Shown here: positions 9,739-18,191 of the stretch, piece by piece
Layout of the letters: the number at the start of each line of letters is the position of its first letter
Position numbering within the stretch: the stretch's first letter is position 1
Assembly (NCBI GenBank): GCA_021325495.1
Contig: JAJPGZ010000002.1
Span: forward strand, 496,001-560,000
Source of the DNA: Spartobacteria bacterium
Lineage (GTDB): Bacteria; Verrucomicrobiota; Verrucomicrobiia; Chthoniobacterales; UBA10450
Length of the DNA: 64,000 bases
Direction of reading: 5' to 3'
Translations under genes and position numbers: made by a program
The notes under the pieces: generated by a model
The model's input: the letters and a program-made list of their open reading frames with translations, nothing else
What the model was told of the DNA's origin: nothing
Databases searched by the model: none

Positions 9739-10518
9739 TTACCAGCTCGAGCCCGCGCCGCCTCCGCCGAAACTTCCGCCGCCACCACTGAATCCGCCCC
9801 CGCCACCGCCGGACCAACCGCCGCCGCCACCCGACCAACCCCCGATGAACGGCCCGCCGAATCTCGAATAACGATAGCCGCGACGCGCGCGCCGGATGAA
9901 CGAGAAAATCAAGAACATGAAAACGAGAAACCAAATCACCGCGACGAATGTTGAGGTGGTCGATCCCTGCGTCTCCGCGCGCGTTCGGCCTGAGCCTTTG
10001 TATTCGCCGCGAATCGCCTGCAAGATCGAATCAATCCCGATCGCAATGCCGCCTTCGAAATCGTTCGCGCGAAATCGTGGTTTGATCTGTCGTTCGGTAA
10101 TGTCGAACGCCGTCGCGTCCGGCAACGCGCCCTCCAAACCGTAGCCGACCTGGATAAACATTTTGCGGTCCTGCGGAAAAATGAAAAGTACCGCGCCGTT
10201 GCGTTTGTCCTTTTGTCCGACGCCCCACGATTGCGCGACGCGTTGCGTGTAATCGGCGATGTCCGAGTCGCTCTGCATCTTCGGAAAAATCGCCACCACT
10301 ACCTGGTTCGAGGTTTCACGTTCAAATTCCTCGAGCTGCTCGTTGAAACGATTCGCGGCTGCTTTCGAAACGACGCCGGCGTAATCATTAAAATACGCCG
10401 CCGGTTTCGGCGGAATCACTTCGGCCGCGTGCGCGGTCGTTAGGCCGATGAAGAGAACCAGCCACATTGGTAGGGATGCCTCTCCGAGGCGTCCCAAGAT
10501 GTCGATCTTAGCGCGCAA
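9739..10518 (-). CDS. secreted, membrane-anchored TPM-domain protein (YgcG-like)
   Basis: A hydrophobic segment with WLVLFIGLTTAHA acts as a signal peptide. The TPM domain covers about residues 40-165 (FNDYAGVVSKAAANRFNEQL, RNGAVLFIFPQDRKMFIQVGYGLEG). One membrane helix follows at about 190-210, then an Arg-rich stop-transfer and a Gly/Ser-rich tail ending in SSW, as in YgcG relatives. The start is uncertain. ATG 10518 lies inside a palindromic repeat and supplies the positive n-region. ATG 10467 abuts the repeat and gives a shorter signal with no basic residue. It is the middle gene of the LemA-TPM-TPM set. Confidence 0.85.
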   Translation of the reverse strand: MRAKIDILGRLGEASLPMWLVLFIGLTTAHAAEVIPPKPAAYFNDYAGVVSKAAANRFNEQLEEFERETSNQVVVAIFPKMQSDSDIADYTQRVAQSWGVGQKDKRNGAVLFIFPQDRKMFIQVGYGLEGALPDATAFDITERQIKPRFRANDFEGGIAIGIDSILQAIRGEYKGSGRTRAETQGSTTSTFVAVIWFLVFMFLIFSFIRRARRGYRYSRFGGPFIGGWSGGGGGWSGGGGGGFSGGGGSFGGGGAGSSW

Positions 10519-10561
10519 ATGCAGGAAATTTTGGGACGGCTCGGAGAGCCGTCCCTACCAA
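10467..10561. repeat. 95-bp palindromic repeat element (two hairpins)
   Basis: The ends are inverted repeats: TTGGTAGGGA at 10467 against TCCCTACCAA ending at 10561. Each half is itself a hairpin: GGGATGCCTC/GAGGCGTCCC in the left half and GGGACGGCTC/GAGAGCCGTCCC in the right. Between them lies one TGTCGATCTT copy (10499-10508). The element fills the lemA-TPM gap and reaches the TPM start codon. It looks like a REP/MITE-type unit. Confidence 0.85.
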
Positions 10562-10562
10562 A

Positions 10563-11222
10563 TTAGGGCGAGGCGGCGGCCGCAGCTGTCGCCGCCGGCG
10601 CGGGCGAACCGAAGTTAAAATTCACCGTCGGCGCGCGTTCCGCCCCCGGTTGCGCGTTGAAAAATGGTCGTGGCGTAAATCCGAACATGCCCGCGAGTAA
10701 ATTCGTCGGGAAAGTTTTCACCTGCGTGTTGTAGCTCTGCACTACTTCGTTGAATTTGTTTCGCTCCACCGCAATCCGGTTCTCCGTTCCTTCGAGCTGC
10801 GCTTGCAACGTCAGGAAATTTTGGTTCGCCTTCAATTCCGGATAACGCTCGCTCACCACCAGCAAGCGCGACAGAGCCGCGCTCAATTGTCCTTGCGCGC
10901 GCTGAAATTCCTCGAGCTGGGCGGCGTCCGTCGGCGCTTTGTTCGGATCGAGCTGCACCCGGCCGACACTCGCGCGCGCGTTCGTCACTTCCGTGAGCGT
11001 CGATTTTTCGAAGTTGGCCGCGCCTTGCACAGTGTTTACTAAATTCGGAATCAAGTCGGCGCGCCGTTGATAAACGTTTTGCACCTGCGCCCATTGTCCG
11101 TCCACCGCCTGCTGCGATTTCACGAGCCGATTGTAAACGCCGACCGCGCCGAGGGCGGCGATCACGAGGACGAAGGCGACGATGAGAAGAATTCCGCCAC
11201 AACCGATGGCAAACTTATTCAT
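10563..11222 (-). CDS. lemA: LemA family protein
   Basis: 219 residues. An N-terminal membrane anchor (about residues 7-30, IGCGGILLIVAFVLVIAALG) is followed by the LemA alpha-helical domain, with YNRLVKSQQAVDGQWAQVQN, YQRRADLIPNLVNTV and RYPELKANQNFLTLQAQLEG. The C-terminal tail is Ala/Pro-rich. LemA proteins are found widely and their biochemical role is unknown. They are commonly encoded next to TPM proteins, as here. The AAGATCGACA motif abuts the start codon. Confidence 0.93.
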   Translation of the reverse strand: MNKFAIGCGGILLIVAFVLVIAALGAVGVYNRLVKSQQAVDGQWAQVQNVYQRRADLIPNLVNTVQGAANFEKSTLTEVTNARASVGRVQLDPNKAPTDAAQLEEFQRAQGQLSAALSRLLVVSERYPELKANQNFLTLQAQLEGTENRIAVERNKFNEVVQSYNTQVKTFPTNLLAGMFGFTPRPFFNAQPGAERAPTVNFNFGSPAPAATAAAAASP

Positions 11223-11261
11223 AAGATCGACAAGTTAGTTTGGCGTTGCCACAACGCAATT

Positions 11262-11313
11262 CTGTAGGGGAAGCAGTTTGCTTCCCAAGGGACGCTAGCA
11301 GCGTCCCCTACAG
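11262..11313. repeat. 52-bp palindromic repeat, copy 1
   Basis: Outer arms CTGTAGGGG (11262) and CCCCTACAG (ending 11313) enclose two small hairpins, GGGAAGC..GCTTCCC and GGGACGCT..AGCGTCCC. A second copy in the opposite orientation lies at 31975-32025. It occupies the gap between lemA and the serine hydrolase, two bases from the latter's stop codon, so it may also serve as an RNA stem there. Confidence 0.88.
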
Positions 11314-11314
11314 T

Positions 11315-12331
11315 TTAACGTCCGAGCACAAGTCGCAGAAATTTCGAATCGGAGAATTTCGCGTCGCGCCCCTGTCGCACAATGACCGCGTTCAGCGACG
11401 GAATCACAAACAGCCGCTGATAACCGGAGCCGAGCGCGACCACCATGTCGTTAGGCGCGGAGCGGCAAATGGAGATGTCGACCCAACGCGCGCGCGCCCA
11501 CGGCAACTCGAGTTCTTTCTCGATGTCGATCTCGCGGCGTGAATTGCGGTTCAGCCAAAACGTCAGGCCGTAGGATGGATTCGCGCTCGAACCGGTAAAC
11601 GCCTCGCCCAACAAATTCGCCGGCACGATTTGATGACCGTGATAATCGCCGTGACCGAGAATCATTTCGCCGAACCGTGCCCATTCCTCCGCGCTCAATT
11701 CAAATCCGCTCGCCGGCAGCGGATTGCCTTTGCCGTCGCGTTTGAAATCCATGCTCGTTAGGCCGAGCGGCGAGAGTACGTGCTCCTGCATGTAGGAGAT
11801 TGTCGATCTTCCGCCGAGTTTGCGCCGCAGCAGTTCGCAAAAAATCTGGAGATGGCTTGGGCCATAAATAAAACGCGTGCCCGGTTCCGCTAAGATCGAC
11901 AATTGAACCGCGAGCGCATTGCGATCGAGCAGCGATTGTCGATGCAACATCGACGCGCCATCGATCCCGTCCGTCTGATTGAGCAATTGCCGAATCGTGA
12001 TCTGCGATTTGCGCGGATCGTTTTTCCATTCCGTGATCGTGTCCGCAACGTGATCGTCGAGTCCGATCAAGCCATCGCGCACCGCGCACAACGCCGCGAT
12101 TCCCCAAAAACTTTTCGTGCCGCTAAAAATCGGCCAGCGTAAATTCGCCGCTCCGCCATTCGTGTAATGCTCGAAGACGGTGTTGCCGTTCTGCATCACG
12201 AGAATGGCGACGCCGCGCTTGCTCTCGGAATATTTCGCGGCGCGCTGGCAATTCTTCGGCGTGATCTCCGCGAATGCGATTGTCGATCTTGCGAGAATCA
12301 GCGCGATCGAGAGCGCGACCGCGCGGATCAT
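11315..12331 (-). CDS. serine hydrolase, beta-lactamase/penicillin-binding class C family
   Basis: 338 residues with a signal peptide (MIRAVALSIALILARSTIAFA). The nucleophile motif SxxK is seen as SGTK in RWPIFSGTKSFWG at about residue 70. The second motif is probably YGPSH at about 155. The rest, including LLNQTDGIDG and a C-terminal VALGSGYQRLFVIPSLN, matches the class C esterase/peptidase fold. Likely periplasmic. Its start overlaps the scpB stop by 4 bp, so it ends a translationally coupled operon of GT-C protein, glmM, scpB and hydrolase. The substrate cannot be told; a role in cell-wall turnover would fit glmM. Confidence 0.85.
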   Translation of the reverse strand: MIRAVALSIALILARSTIAFAEITPKNCQRAAKYSESKRGVAILVMQNGNTVFEHYTNGGAANLRWPIFSGTKSFWGIAALCAVRDGLIGLDDHVADTITEWKNDPRKSQITIRQLLNQTDGIDGASMLHRQSLLDRNALAVQLSILAEPGTRFIYGPSHLQIFCELLRRKLGGRSTISYMQEHVLSPLGLTSMDFKRDGKGNPLPASGFELSAEEWARFGEMILGHGDYHGHQIVPANLLGEAFTGSSANPSYGLTFWLNRNSRREIDIEKELELPWARARWVDISICRSAPNDMVVALGSGYQRLFVIPSLNAVIVRQGRDAKFSDSKFLRLVLGR

Positions 12332-12915
12332 TCGCTCGCGACCGGTGCGGGCGGTCGCGGCGCCGTGGGCAAATGTCGCGTGCGCAATTCCTCGACGTTC
12401 GGCAATTCGTCGAGATTACGCAGACCGAAGTGATCGAGAAAAAATTGCGTCGTCTCGTAAACGAGCGGCCGCCCCGGAATTTTTTCGTCGCGCCCGCTGA
12501 TTTTGACGAGACCGCGTTCGAGAATCGTCTGCAAAACCGCGTCGATGTTCACGCCGCGCACGGCTTCGACATCCGCGCGCGTGATCGGCTGTCGATAGGC
12601 GATGATCGCGAGCGTCTCGAGCGCGGGCGCGCTCAGCCGCGCCGGTTTCGGCTCGGGAAATAAATGTTGAACGAAATTCGCATAAGCCGGATCGCTCGTG
12701 AGCTGCCAGCCTTCCGCGCGTTCAACCAGTTGAAATGCGCGCTGCTGTTCGATGTATTCGATCTTTAACTGCTCGAGTGCAGCGGCGACCTGCGCTTCAT
12801 TCGATTGAAGACCATCCGATTCGCCGGCGCGTTTGATAAGATCGACAATCGCCTTTGCCGAAAGCGGTTTTTGCGCGCTGAAAAGAAGCGCTTCGATTAC
12901 TCGGGGCAACGTCAT
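12328..12915 (-). CDS. scpB: segregation and condensation protein B
   Basis: 195 residues, the normal length. Two winged-helix domains are visible: residues 1-80 (LPRVIEALLFSAQKPLSAKAI) and 85-160 with the family core ALETLAIIAYRQPITRADVEAVRG, then LVKISGRDEKIPGRPLVYETT. ScpB binds the ScpA kleisin and the SMC ATPase to condense the chromosome. No scpA lies in this window. The start overlaps the glmM stop by one base. Confidence 0.96.
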   Translation of the reverse strand: MTLPRVIEALLFSAQKPLSAKAIVDLIKRAGESDGLQSNEAQVAAALEQLKIEYIEQQRAFQLVERAEGWQLTSDPAYANFVQHLFPEPKPARLSAPALETLAIIAYRQPITRADVEAVRGVNIDAVLQTILERGLVKISGRDEKIPGRPLVYETTQFFLDHFGLRNLDELPNVEELRTRHLPTAPRPPAPVASE

Positions 12916-14312
12916 TAGTTCACTCCAATCGCGGTTTGAATCGCATCGGCAATGCGATTGGCGTGCTGGTCGATCTTTTCGAACTCGCGCCCCTCAATCA
13001 ATAAACGAATCTTCGGTTCGGTGCCGGAGTAACGCAGCAGCACGCGGCCTTTGCCGCCGAGCTCGCGCTCGACTTCGTCACGCAACTTCACGACTTCGCG
13101 CAAATCTTCGATCGGCGGTTTCGCTTTCACTTTTAGGTTGCGCTGAGCCTGCGGATATTTTTTCAAACACGATTTCAATTTACTCAACGGTTCGCCGGTC
13201 GCGTGCATGATGGCGAGAATTTGCAGCGCGCTCACGATGCCGTCGCCGGTGGTGGTGAAATCGCGAAAGATGATGTGGCCGCTTTGTTCGCCGCCGAGAT
13301 TGAAATTTTTCGAGAGCATTTCTTCGATGACGTAACGGTCGCCCACTTTTGTCCTAACGACTTTGCCGCCGGCCGCGGCGATGGTTTCATCAAGCCCGAA
13401 GTTGCTCATGACCGTGGCGACGAGCGTCTTTTGCTCGAGCCGCGCGTTTCGTAAAAGATCGACAGCGGCAATGGCGAGAATTTCGTCGCCGTCCACGATC
13501 TCGCCCTTTTCGTCGCAGAGCAGAACGCGATCGGCATCGCCGTCATGCGTGATGCCGACGTGTGCGCCGGTTTCTTTGACGATGCGCGCGATCTCGTCCG
13601 GATGCGTGCTACCACAATCGGCATTGATGTTGGTGCCGTTCGGTTCGTTGTGCCTAACGATGACTTCGGCGCCGAGCTCGCGCAGAATACACGGCGTCGA
13701 TTTGTAAGCGGCACCGTTCGCGACATCAACCGCGACGCGCATTCCTTCAAGCGTCATCTTGCGCGGGAAACTTTGCTTCGCGAATTCGACGTAACGTCCA
13801 AGCGCGTCATCGATGCGCGTCGCACGACCGATTTTGCCTGCAGTCGGGCGGACGTTGTCGATCTTGCCGGAGAAAACAAGGTCCTCGATCTGCGCTTCGA
13901 TCTGATCGTCGAGTTTGTAACCGTCGTGGCGAAAAAACTTAATGCCGTTGTCTTCGTAAGGATTGTGCGAGGCGGAAAGAACGATGCCAGCATCCGCACG
14001 CAATGAACGCGTGATGTAAGCCACCCCCGGCGTCGGCAGCGGACCAATCACGAGCACGTCCGCGCCTAACGAGGTGATGCCGGCGACAAGCGCGTTCTCG
14101 AGCATGTAACCGGAGAGGCGCGTGTCTTTACCGAGAACAATTTTCCGTCGTGCGCCTTCGGTATGCGCGCGCCGATTCAATTGCGTGATCACATGCGCGG
14201 CGGCGCGGCCGAGTTTCAGCGCGGTTTCGGCCGTGACCGGTTCGACATTGGCCACACCGCGGACACCGTCCGTCCCGAAAAGTTTCTTGTCGATCTTGTG
14301 CGAATCTTTCAT
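12915..14312 (-). CDS. glmM: phosphoglucosamine mutase
   Basis: 465 residues from the ATG at 14312 (MKDSHKIDKKLFGTDGVRG), which overlaps the upstream stop as ATGA. An upstream in-frame ATG at 14387 would run into the upstream gene and is unlikely. The phosphoserine loop is SASHNPYEDNGIKFF (about residue 105), the metal loop THDGDADRVLL (about 245), the sugar loop GGEQSGHIIF (about 330) and the phosphate-binding RYSGTEPKIRLLIEG near the end. It converts glucosamine-6-phosphate to glucosamine-1-phosphate for UDP-GlcNAc and so supplies peptidoglycan and LPS. All key parts look intact. Confidence 0.97.
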   Translation of the reverse strand: MKDSHKIDKKLFGTDGVRGVANVEPVTAETALKLGRAAAHVITQLNRRAHTEGARRKIVLGKDTRLSGYMLENALVAGITSLGADVLVIGPLPTPGVAYITRSLRADAGIVLSASHNPYEDNGIKFFRHDGYKLDDQIEAQIEDLVFSGKIDNVRPTAGKIGRATRIDDALGRYVEFAKQSFPRKMTLEGMRVAVDVANGAAYKSTPCILRELGAEVIVRHNEPNGTNINADCGSTHPDEIARIVKETGAHVGITHDGDADRVLLCDEKGEIVDGDEILAIAAVDLLRNARLEQKTLVATVMSNFGLDETIAAAGGKVVRTKVGDRYVIEEMLSKNFNLGGEQSGHIIFRDFTTTGDGIVSALQILAIMHATGEPLSKLKSCLKKYPQAQRNLKVKAKPPIEDLREVVKLRDEVERELGGKGRVLLRYSGTEPKIRLLIEGREFEKIDQHANRIADAIQTAIGVN

Positions 14313-16060
14313 GGCGCCGCGATTTTCTGCCGGTCGTGATCGCTGAAGAAAACACATTCGTTTTCCAAACCGAGCAAAGTCGCCCATTTCAGCGGGAACT
14401 TATTCACGTCGACCGTGCGTTGAATCACCGCCGCCCAATCTTTGTATTCGCCCTTGATGATGTCGCGGAGTTTGTTGTCCGCGCCGCTGATCGGAGTGAG
14501 ATAAAGGCCGTTGATCGGCATCCCGATAACGCCGTAATCGCTGAGGTCGGTCATCGTTTTCACCGTGTCCGGCACCCACACCGCTGGACGATCGGCGTAC
14601 CACGCGATGGCCCACGGCATATCGGACGCGATGGCCTCGTTAGGCTTCATCCAATTGTTGAGCACGGCGACATAAGGCGGGACATATGGCGGCCAACGCA
14701 CCTGCGCTTTGTGTGGACCGAACATCATTCGCAGCATCTGGTCCGCCATCGGAAGCGCGCACATGACAAACAGCAACGTGATGAATCCGAGTCGCGCCAG
14801 ACGAATGTCGATGCCGAGCCGGTTCCATTGCACGAGCAAAAACGCGAGGCCGTAGCAGGTCATGATCGGCATGAAGAGCAGATGCATTTGGTTCGCGGCC
14901 ACGCCCTGTTCTTCGTTTATGCCGAAGATCGACATGCCGAGCACGGCGCCGCTCCACATCGCGAGCACGATCCAACGCACTGACGCAGTCTCGGAACGTT
15001 TGAACGTGTGCATGAGCGAAACAAAAAACGTCAGCGCGACAATGCTCCAGCCGAGATAATCGAAAACGCGGCCGATTTGCGCGAACAGGTTCGTCGTTAT
15101 TTTATCGCGGAACGCGCGCGGCCCGACGCCGCTAAGATCGACATCGACTATTCGCATCCAACCCGCTTCGGTGTGACCGCCGGTGCCATCGAGCATGGAA
15201 TAAATCGCGGAGCCGGCTGGATTCCCGCACACGACAAAATTCCGCAGCAACCACGGCGTGTAGAGAATGGCGAACGCGGCGAGCACGATGATCGCGGCCC
15301 AACCGCGCGGGCGAAAAAAGAAAACGCAAAAGATTAATGCGGCGATGAACATCCAGATCGTGAGCGCGTGCGTGAGCGCGAGTAATCCGAAACCGACGCC
15401 AACGGCTGCGAGCCAAACGCCGACACGTCCGCCGCTGTAACTCGCTTCGATCGCGCGCACCAGTGCGTAGAGCGTGGCGTTGAACAAAAATAGCAACAGC
15501 ATCTGCGGCAAACCTGCGAGCGAGTATTGCCACATCATGTCGCAAAGCAGCACGAGCCCGCACGCGATCACGGCGAGACGGCGATCGAACAAGCGCGCCG
15601 CCAGAAAATACAAAATCACGACCGAGCCGATGAAGAGTAAGATCGACATCCACACGATGGCGACGTCCCCGGCGGCCGTAAGATCGCGCGGTGTCATTTG
15701 CAAATGCGCCCGCACCGGAATCAATGCGATGGCATCGACTAACGGCGGGAGCGGTGCGTTGTAAGTGTCCTTCCAAATATTTTGCGTCACGTTTTTTCCG
15801 TGCGCTTGCAACTGCGCGATGGCGCGCGGCCTAACGAGTTGCGTTCGCCAGCCGTGTCCGTGCAAAATTTCGCGACCGATCTGCGCCTGGTCCATCGCCT
15901 GGGCGGTAGCAAGGCCGCGCACGTGTCCGGGCCAGACCGTATAAAACACCGCGATGGCAACGATGCCGAGAACGCCGAGAAGACGCCGCACCCAGACGGT
16001 GAGTTCGCCCGCCTCGAGCGCGTGCACGGCGCGTTGAATCGCTTCGGCAGCTCCGGGCAT
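14309..16060 (-). CDS. polytopic GT-C-like membrane protein (glycosyltransferase 39/ArnT-like)
   Basis: 583 residues with about 10-12 hydrophobic segments. The first loop has MDQAQIGREILHGHGW, resembling the acidic catalytic loop of PMT/ArnT-type GT-C enzymes. A C-terminal soluble domain (about 465-583, NEAIASDMPWAIAWYADR) resembles the periplasmic domain of such proteins. A role in transferring sugars from lipid carriers to the envelope is an inference. It heads the operon with glmM, which makes an envelope sugar precursor. The acceptor is unknown. Confidence 0.7.
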   Translation of the reverse strand: MPGAAEAIQRAVHALEAGELTVWVRRLLGVLGIVAIAVFYTVWPGHVRGLATAQAMDQAQIGREILHGHGWRTQLVRPRAIAQLQAHGKNVTQNIWKDTYNAPLPPLVDAIALIPVRAHLQMTPRDLTAAGDVAIVWMSILLFIGSVVILYFLAARLFDRRLAVIACGLVLLCDMMWQYSLAGLPQMLLLFLFNATLYALVRAIEASYSGGRVGVWLAAVGVGFGLLALTHALTIWMFIAALIFCVFFFRPRGWAAIIVLAAFAILYTPWLLRNFVVCGNPAGSAIYSMLDGTGGHTEAGWMRIVDVDLSGVGPRAFRDKITTNLFAQIGRVFDYLGWSIVALTFFVSLMHTFKRSETASVRWIVLAMWSGAVLGMSIFGINEEQGVAANQMHLLFMPIMTCYGLAFLLVQWNRLGIDIRLARLGFITLLFVMCALPMADQMLRMMFGPHKAQVRWPPYVPPYVAVLNNWMKPNEAIASDMPWAIAWYADRPAVWVPDTVKTMTDLSDYGVIGMPINGLYLTPISGADNKLRDIIKGEYKDWAAVIQRTVDVNKFPLKWATLLGLENECVFFSDHDRQKIAAP

Positions 16061-16065
16061 GTTCG

Positions 16066-17466
16066 TTAGGCCGGTTCGGCCGCGGCTTGTTTCTCTGCGT
16101 TCATCTCATTGATCTTGCGATGCAAAGTGCGCCGGCTGATGCCGAGCTTCTTGGCCGCGGCGGTAATGTTGCCTTTAGTTGTGGCCAGCGCCTGCAAAAT
16201 CAATTTGCGCTCGGTCTCGTGCAAATCGAGCGGGCTCGTCTTCGCGCCGAAGGCTTGCGCCGGTGAAATTCCACGCGGCAAATTTTTTCCCGCGACCTCT
16301 TTCACCGCGCTCGGGAGATCACGCAGCGTGATTTGATTCCCGGTCGCCATGACCACACCGTGTTCGATCGCGGCCCGCAGCTCGCGCACGTTCCCCGGCC
16401 AATCGTAGGTCAGCAGCGCGTCCATCGCGTCCGGCGCAAGATCGACAACTTCCTTTGCGTTCACCTTCGCAAAATGCCTGACGAAGTTCCGCACGAGAAG
16501 CGGAATATCATCCTTCCGTTCGCGCAGTGGCGGCATGGTGATGCGCACCACATTCAAGCGAAAGAACAAATCGTCGCGGAATTTTCCTTCCTTCACCAAC
16601 TGCTCGAGATTTTTGTTTGTCGCTGCGATCACGCGCACATCCGCGCGCAAGGTTTGATTTCCACCCACGCGCTCGAACGCGTGGTCTTCGCTCATCACGC
16701 GCAAAAGTTTTACCTGCGTCATCGGATTAATCTCGCCGATTTCATCGAGAAAAATCGTGCCGCCGTTTGCCTGCTCGAATCTTCCGATGCGCCGCTCGGT
16801 TGCGCCGGTGAATGCGCCGCGTTCGTGCCCAAACAATTCGCTTTCGAGTAGCGTCGGCGACAACGCCGCGCAGTGCACGACGATGAATTTCGCTTTGTTG
16901 CGCCGGCTCAAATTATGAATCGCATGCGCCGCGAGCTCTTTGCCCGTTCCGCTCTCGCCTTCGATCAACACACTCGCCGATGAGGGCGCGACTTGTTTGA
17001 TCGTGTCGAGCACTTCGCGCAAGGCCGGTGATTCGCCGATGATATTTTCGAGACCGAAACGTTCGTCCACCTGTTGTTTCAACGCGCGATTTTCCTGCTC
17101 GAGATTGCGGCTCTTCAACGCGCGCGCGATCAACATCTCGACCTTGTCGAGATTGAGCGGCTTGGTCACAAAATCGTAGGCGCCGCGTTTCATCGCTTCC
17201 ACCGCCGTATCGACTGAGCCGTACGCGGTCATCATGATCACGATCGGCGGATGCGGCATTTTCAGAACGCGCTCGATCAATTGCATTCCATCATCCGCGC
17301 CCAGCCGCAGGTCCGTTAACACAAGATCGACATGTTCTCTTTCCAGCACCCCCATCGCGCCGGCGATGTCGCCCGCGACGTAAACGTCGTAGCTGTCCTC
17401 GAGCAATTGGCGCAATCCGTCACGCGTGTGCTTTTCGTCATCGACGATGAGAATAATCGGCTGCAT
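16066..17466 (-). CDS. sigma-54-dependent response regulator, NtrC family
   Basis: 466 residues from ATG 17466 (MQPIILIVDDEKHTRDGL); an upstream in-frame start at 17493 adds nine poor residues. The receiver domain (1-120) has the phospho-acceptor Asp in LVLTDLRLG and Lys in FVTKPL. The AAA+ domain (about 140-370) shows GESGTGKE, the sigma-54 contact loop GAFTGA and GGTIFLDEIGE. The Fis-type helix-turn-helix is ITAAAKKLGISRRTLHRKI near residue 445. The likely partner is the kinase at 18181-19380. Targets are not evident. Confidence 0.95.
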   Translation of the reverse strand: MQPIILIVDDEKHTRDGLRQLLEDSYDVYVAGDIAGAMGVLEREHVDLVLTDLRLGADDGMQLIERVLKMPHPPIVIMMTAYGSVDTAVEAMKRGAYDFVTKPLNLDKVEMLIARALKSRNLEQENRALKQQVDERFGLENIIGESPALREVLDTIKQVAPSSASVLIEGESGTGKELAAHAIHNLSRRNKAKFIVVHCAALSPTLLESELFGHERGAFTGATERRIGRFEQANGGTIFLDEIGEINPMTQVKLLRVMSEDHAFERVGGNQTLRADVRVIAATNKNLEQLVKEGKFRDDLFFRLNVVRITMPPLRERKDDIPLLVRNFVRHFAKVNAKEVVDLAPDAMDALLTYDWPGNVRELRAAIEHGVVMATGNQITLRDLPSAVKEVAGKNLPRGISPAQAFGAKTSPLDLHETERKLILQALATTKGNITAAAKKLGISRRTLHRKINEMNAEKQAAAEPA

Positions 17467-17537
17467 CAGCGCTTGTGCGCCATTAATTCTCACTCAATCG
17501 CTCATTTCTCAACGCCGATCTATGCTAAGATCGACAA

Positions 17538-18191
17538 ATGCGTTTGGCTCTGCTGCCGCTTTACTTCGCGTGCGCAATCTCGCTCGCCGCCGAGGAATCG
17601 ATCAAATCGGTTGATCCGAACGACGGCTGGAAGGCGGAGGGCAATTCGCATGGTGTCGCCATTTACGAGCGCATTCGCGCCGGAACATCGCTCAAGGAAT
17701 TTCGCGCCGTCGGCGAAATCGACGCCTCCACTCGCGCGGTCCACGGCGTGATCGACGACATCGACAACTACACGCGCTTCATGCCCTACACGGCCGAGTG
17801 CCGTTTGATCAAACGCGAGGGCGCTGCGCTCATCACGTATCAACGGCTGTCGCCGAAAATCGCGGGCGATCGCGATTACACTTTGCGCATCACGACGAAA
17901 TCGTGGCCGGCGAATGGCGGCGTGGCGTTTCTGAACGAATGGACGCCGGCAAATGATCTTGGCCCGCCACAGAAAAAAGGGGTCGTGCGCGTGGACCGAT
18001 GCGAAGGCGCCTGGTTGCTCGAACCGGTTTCGCCTAACAAAACGCGCGCGACTTATTCCGTTTTCTCCGATACCGGCGGCGCGATTCCGAGCTGGCTCGC
18101 GAATTATGCCAGCCAAACCGGCATCGGGAAATTGTTCGCGGCCGTTCGGAAACAAGTCACCGATCCGAAATACAATTCGGCTACGAAGTAG
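17538..18191 (+). CDS. secreted START/SRPBCC-domain protein
   Basis: 217 residues with a signal peptide (MRLALLPLYFACAISLAAEE). The remainder has the START-type pattern: WKAEGNSHGVAIYERI, VIDDIDNYTRFMPYTAECRLI, RDYTLRI and a C-terminal helix WLANYASQTGIGKLFAAV. This fold binds lipids or hydrophobic ligands in a deep pocket; the ligand here is unknown. The gene is divergent from the regulator and its 3' end overlaps the kinase 3' end by 11 bp. The motif AAGATCGACA sits just before its start codon. Confidence 0.8.
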   Translation: MRLALLPLYFACAISLAAEESIKSVDPNDGWKAEGNSHGVAIYERIRAGTSLKEFRAVGEIDASTRAVHGVIDDIDNYTRFMPYTAECRLIKREGAALITYQRLSPKIAGDRDYTLRITTKSWPANGGVAFLNEWTPANDLGPPQKKGVVRVDRCEGAWLLEPVSPNKTRATYSVFSDTGGAIPSWLANYASQTGIGKLFAAVRKQVTDPKYNSATK

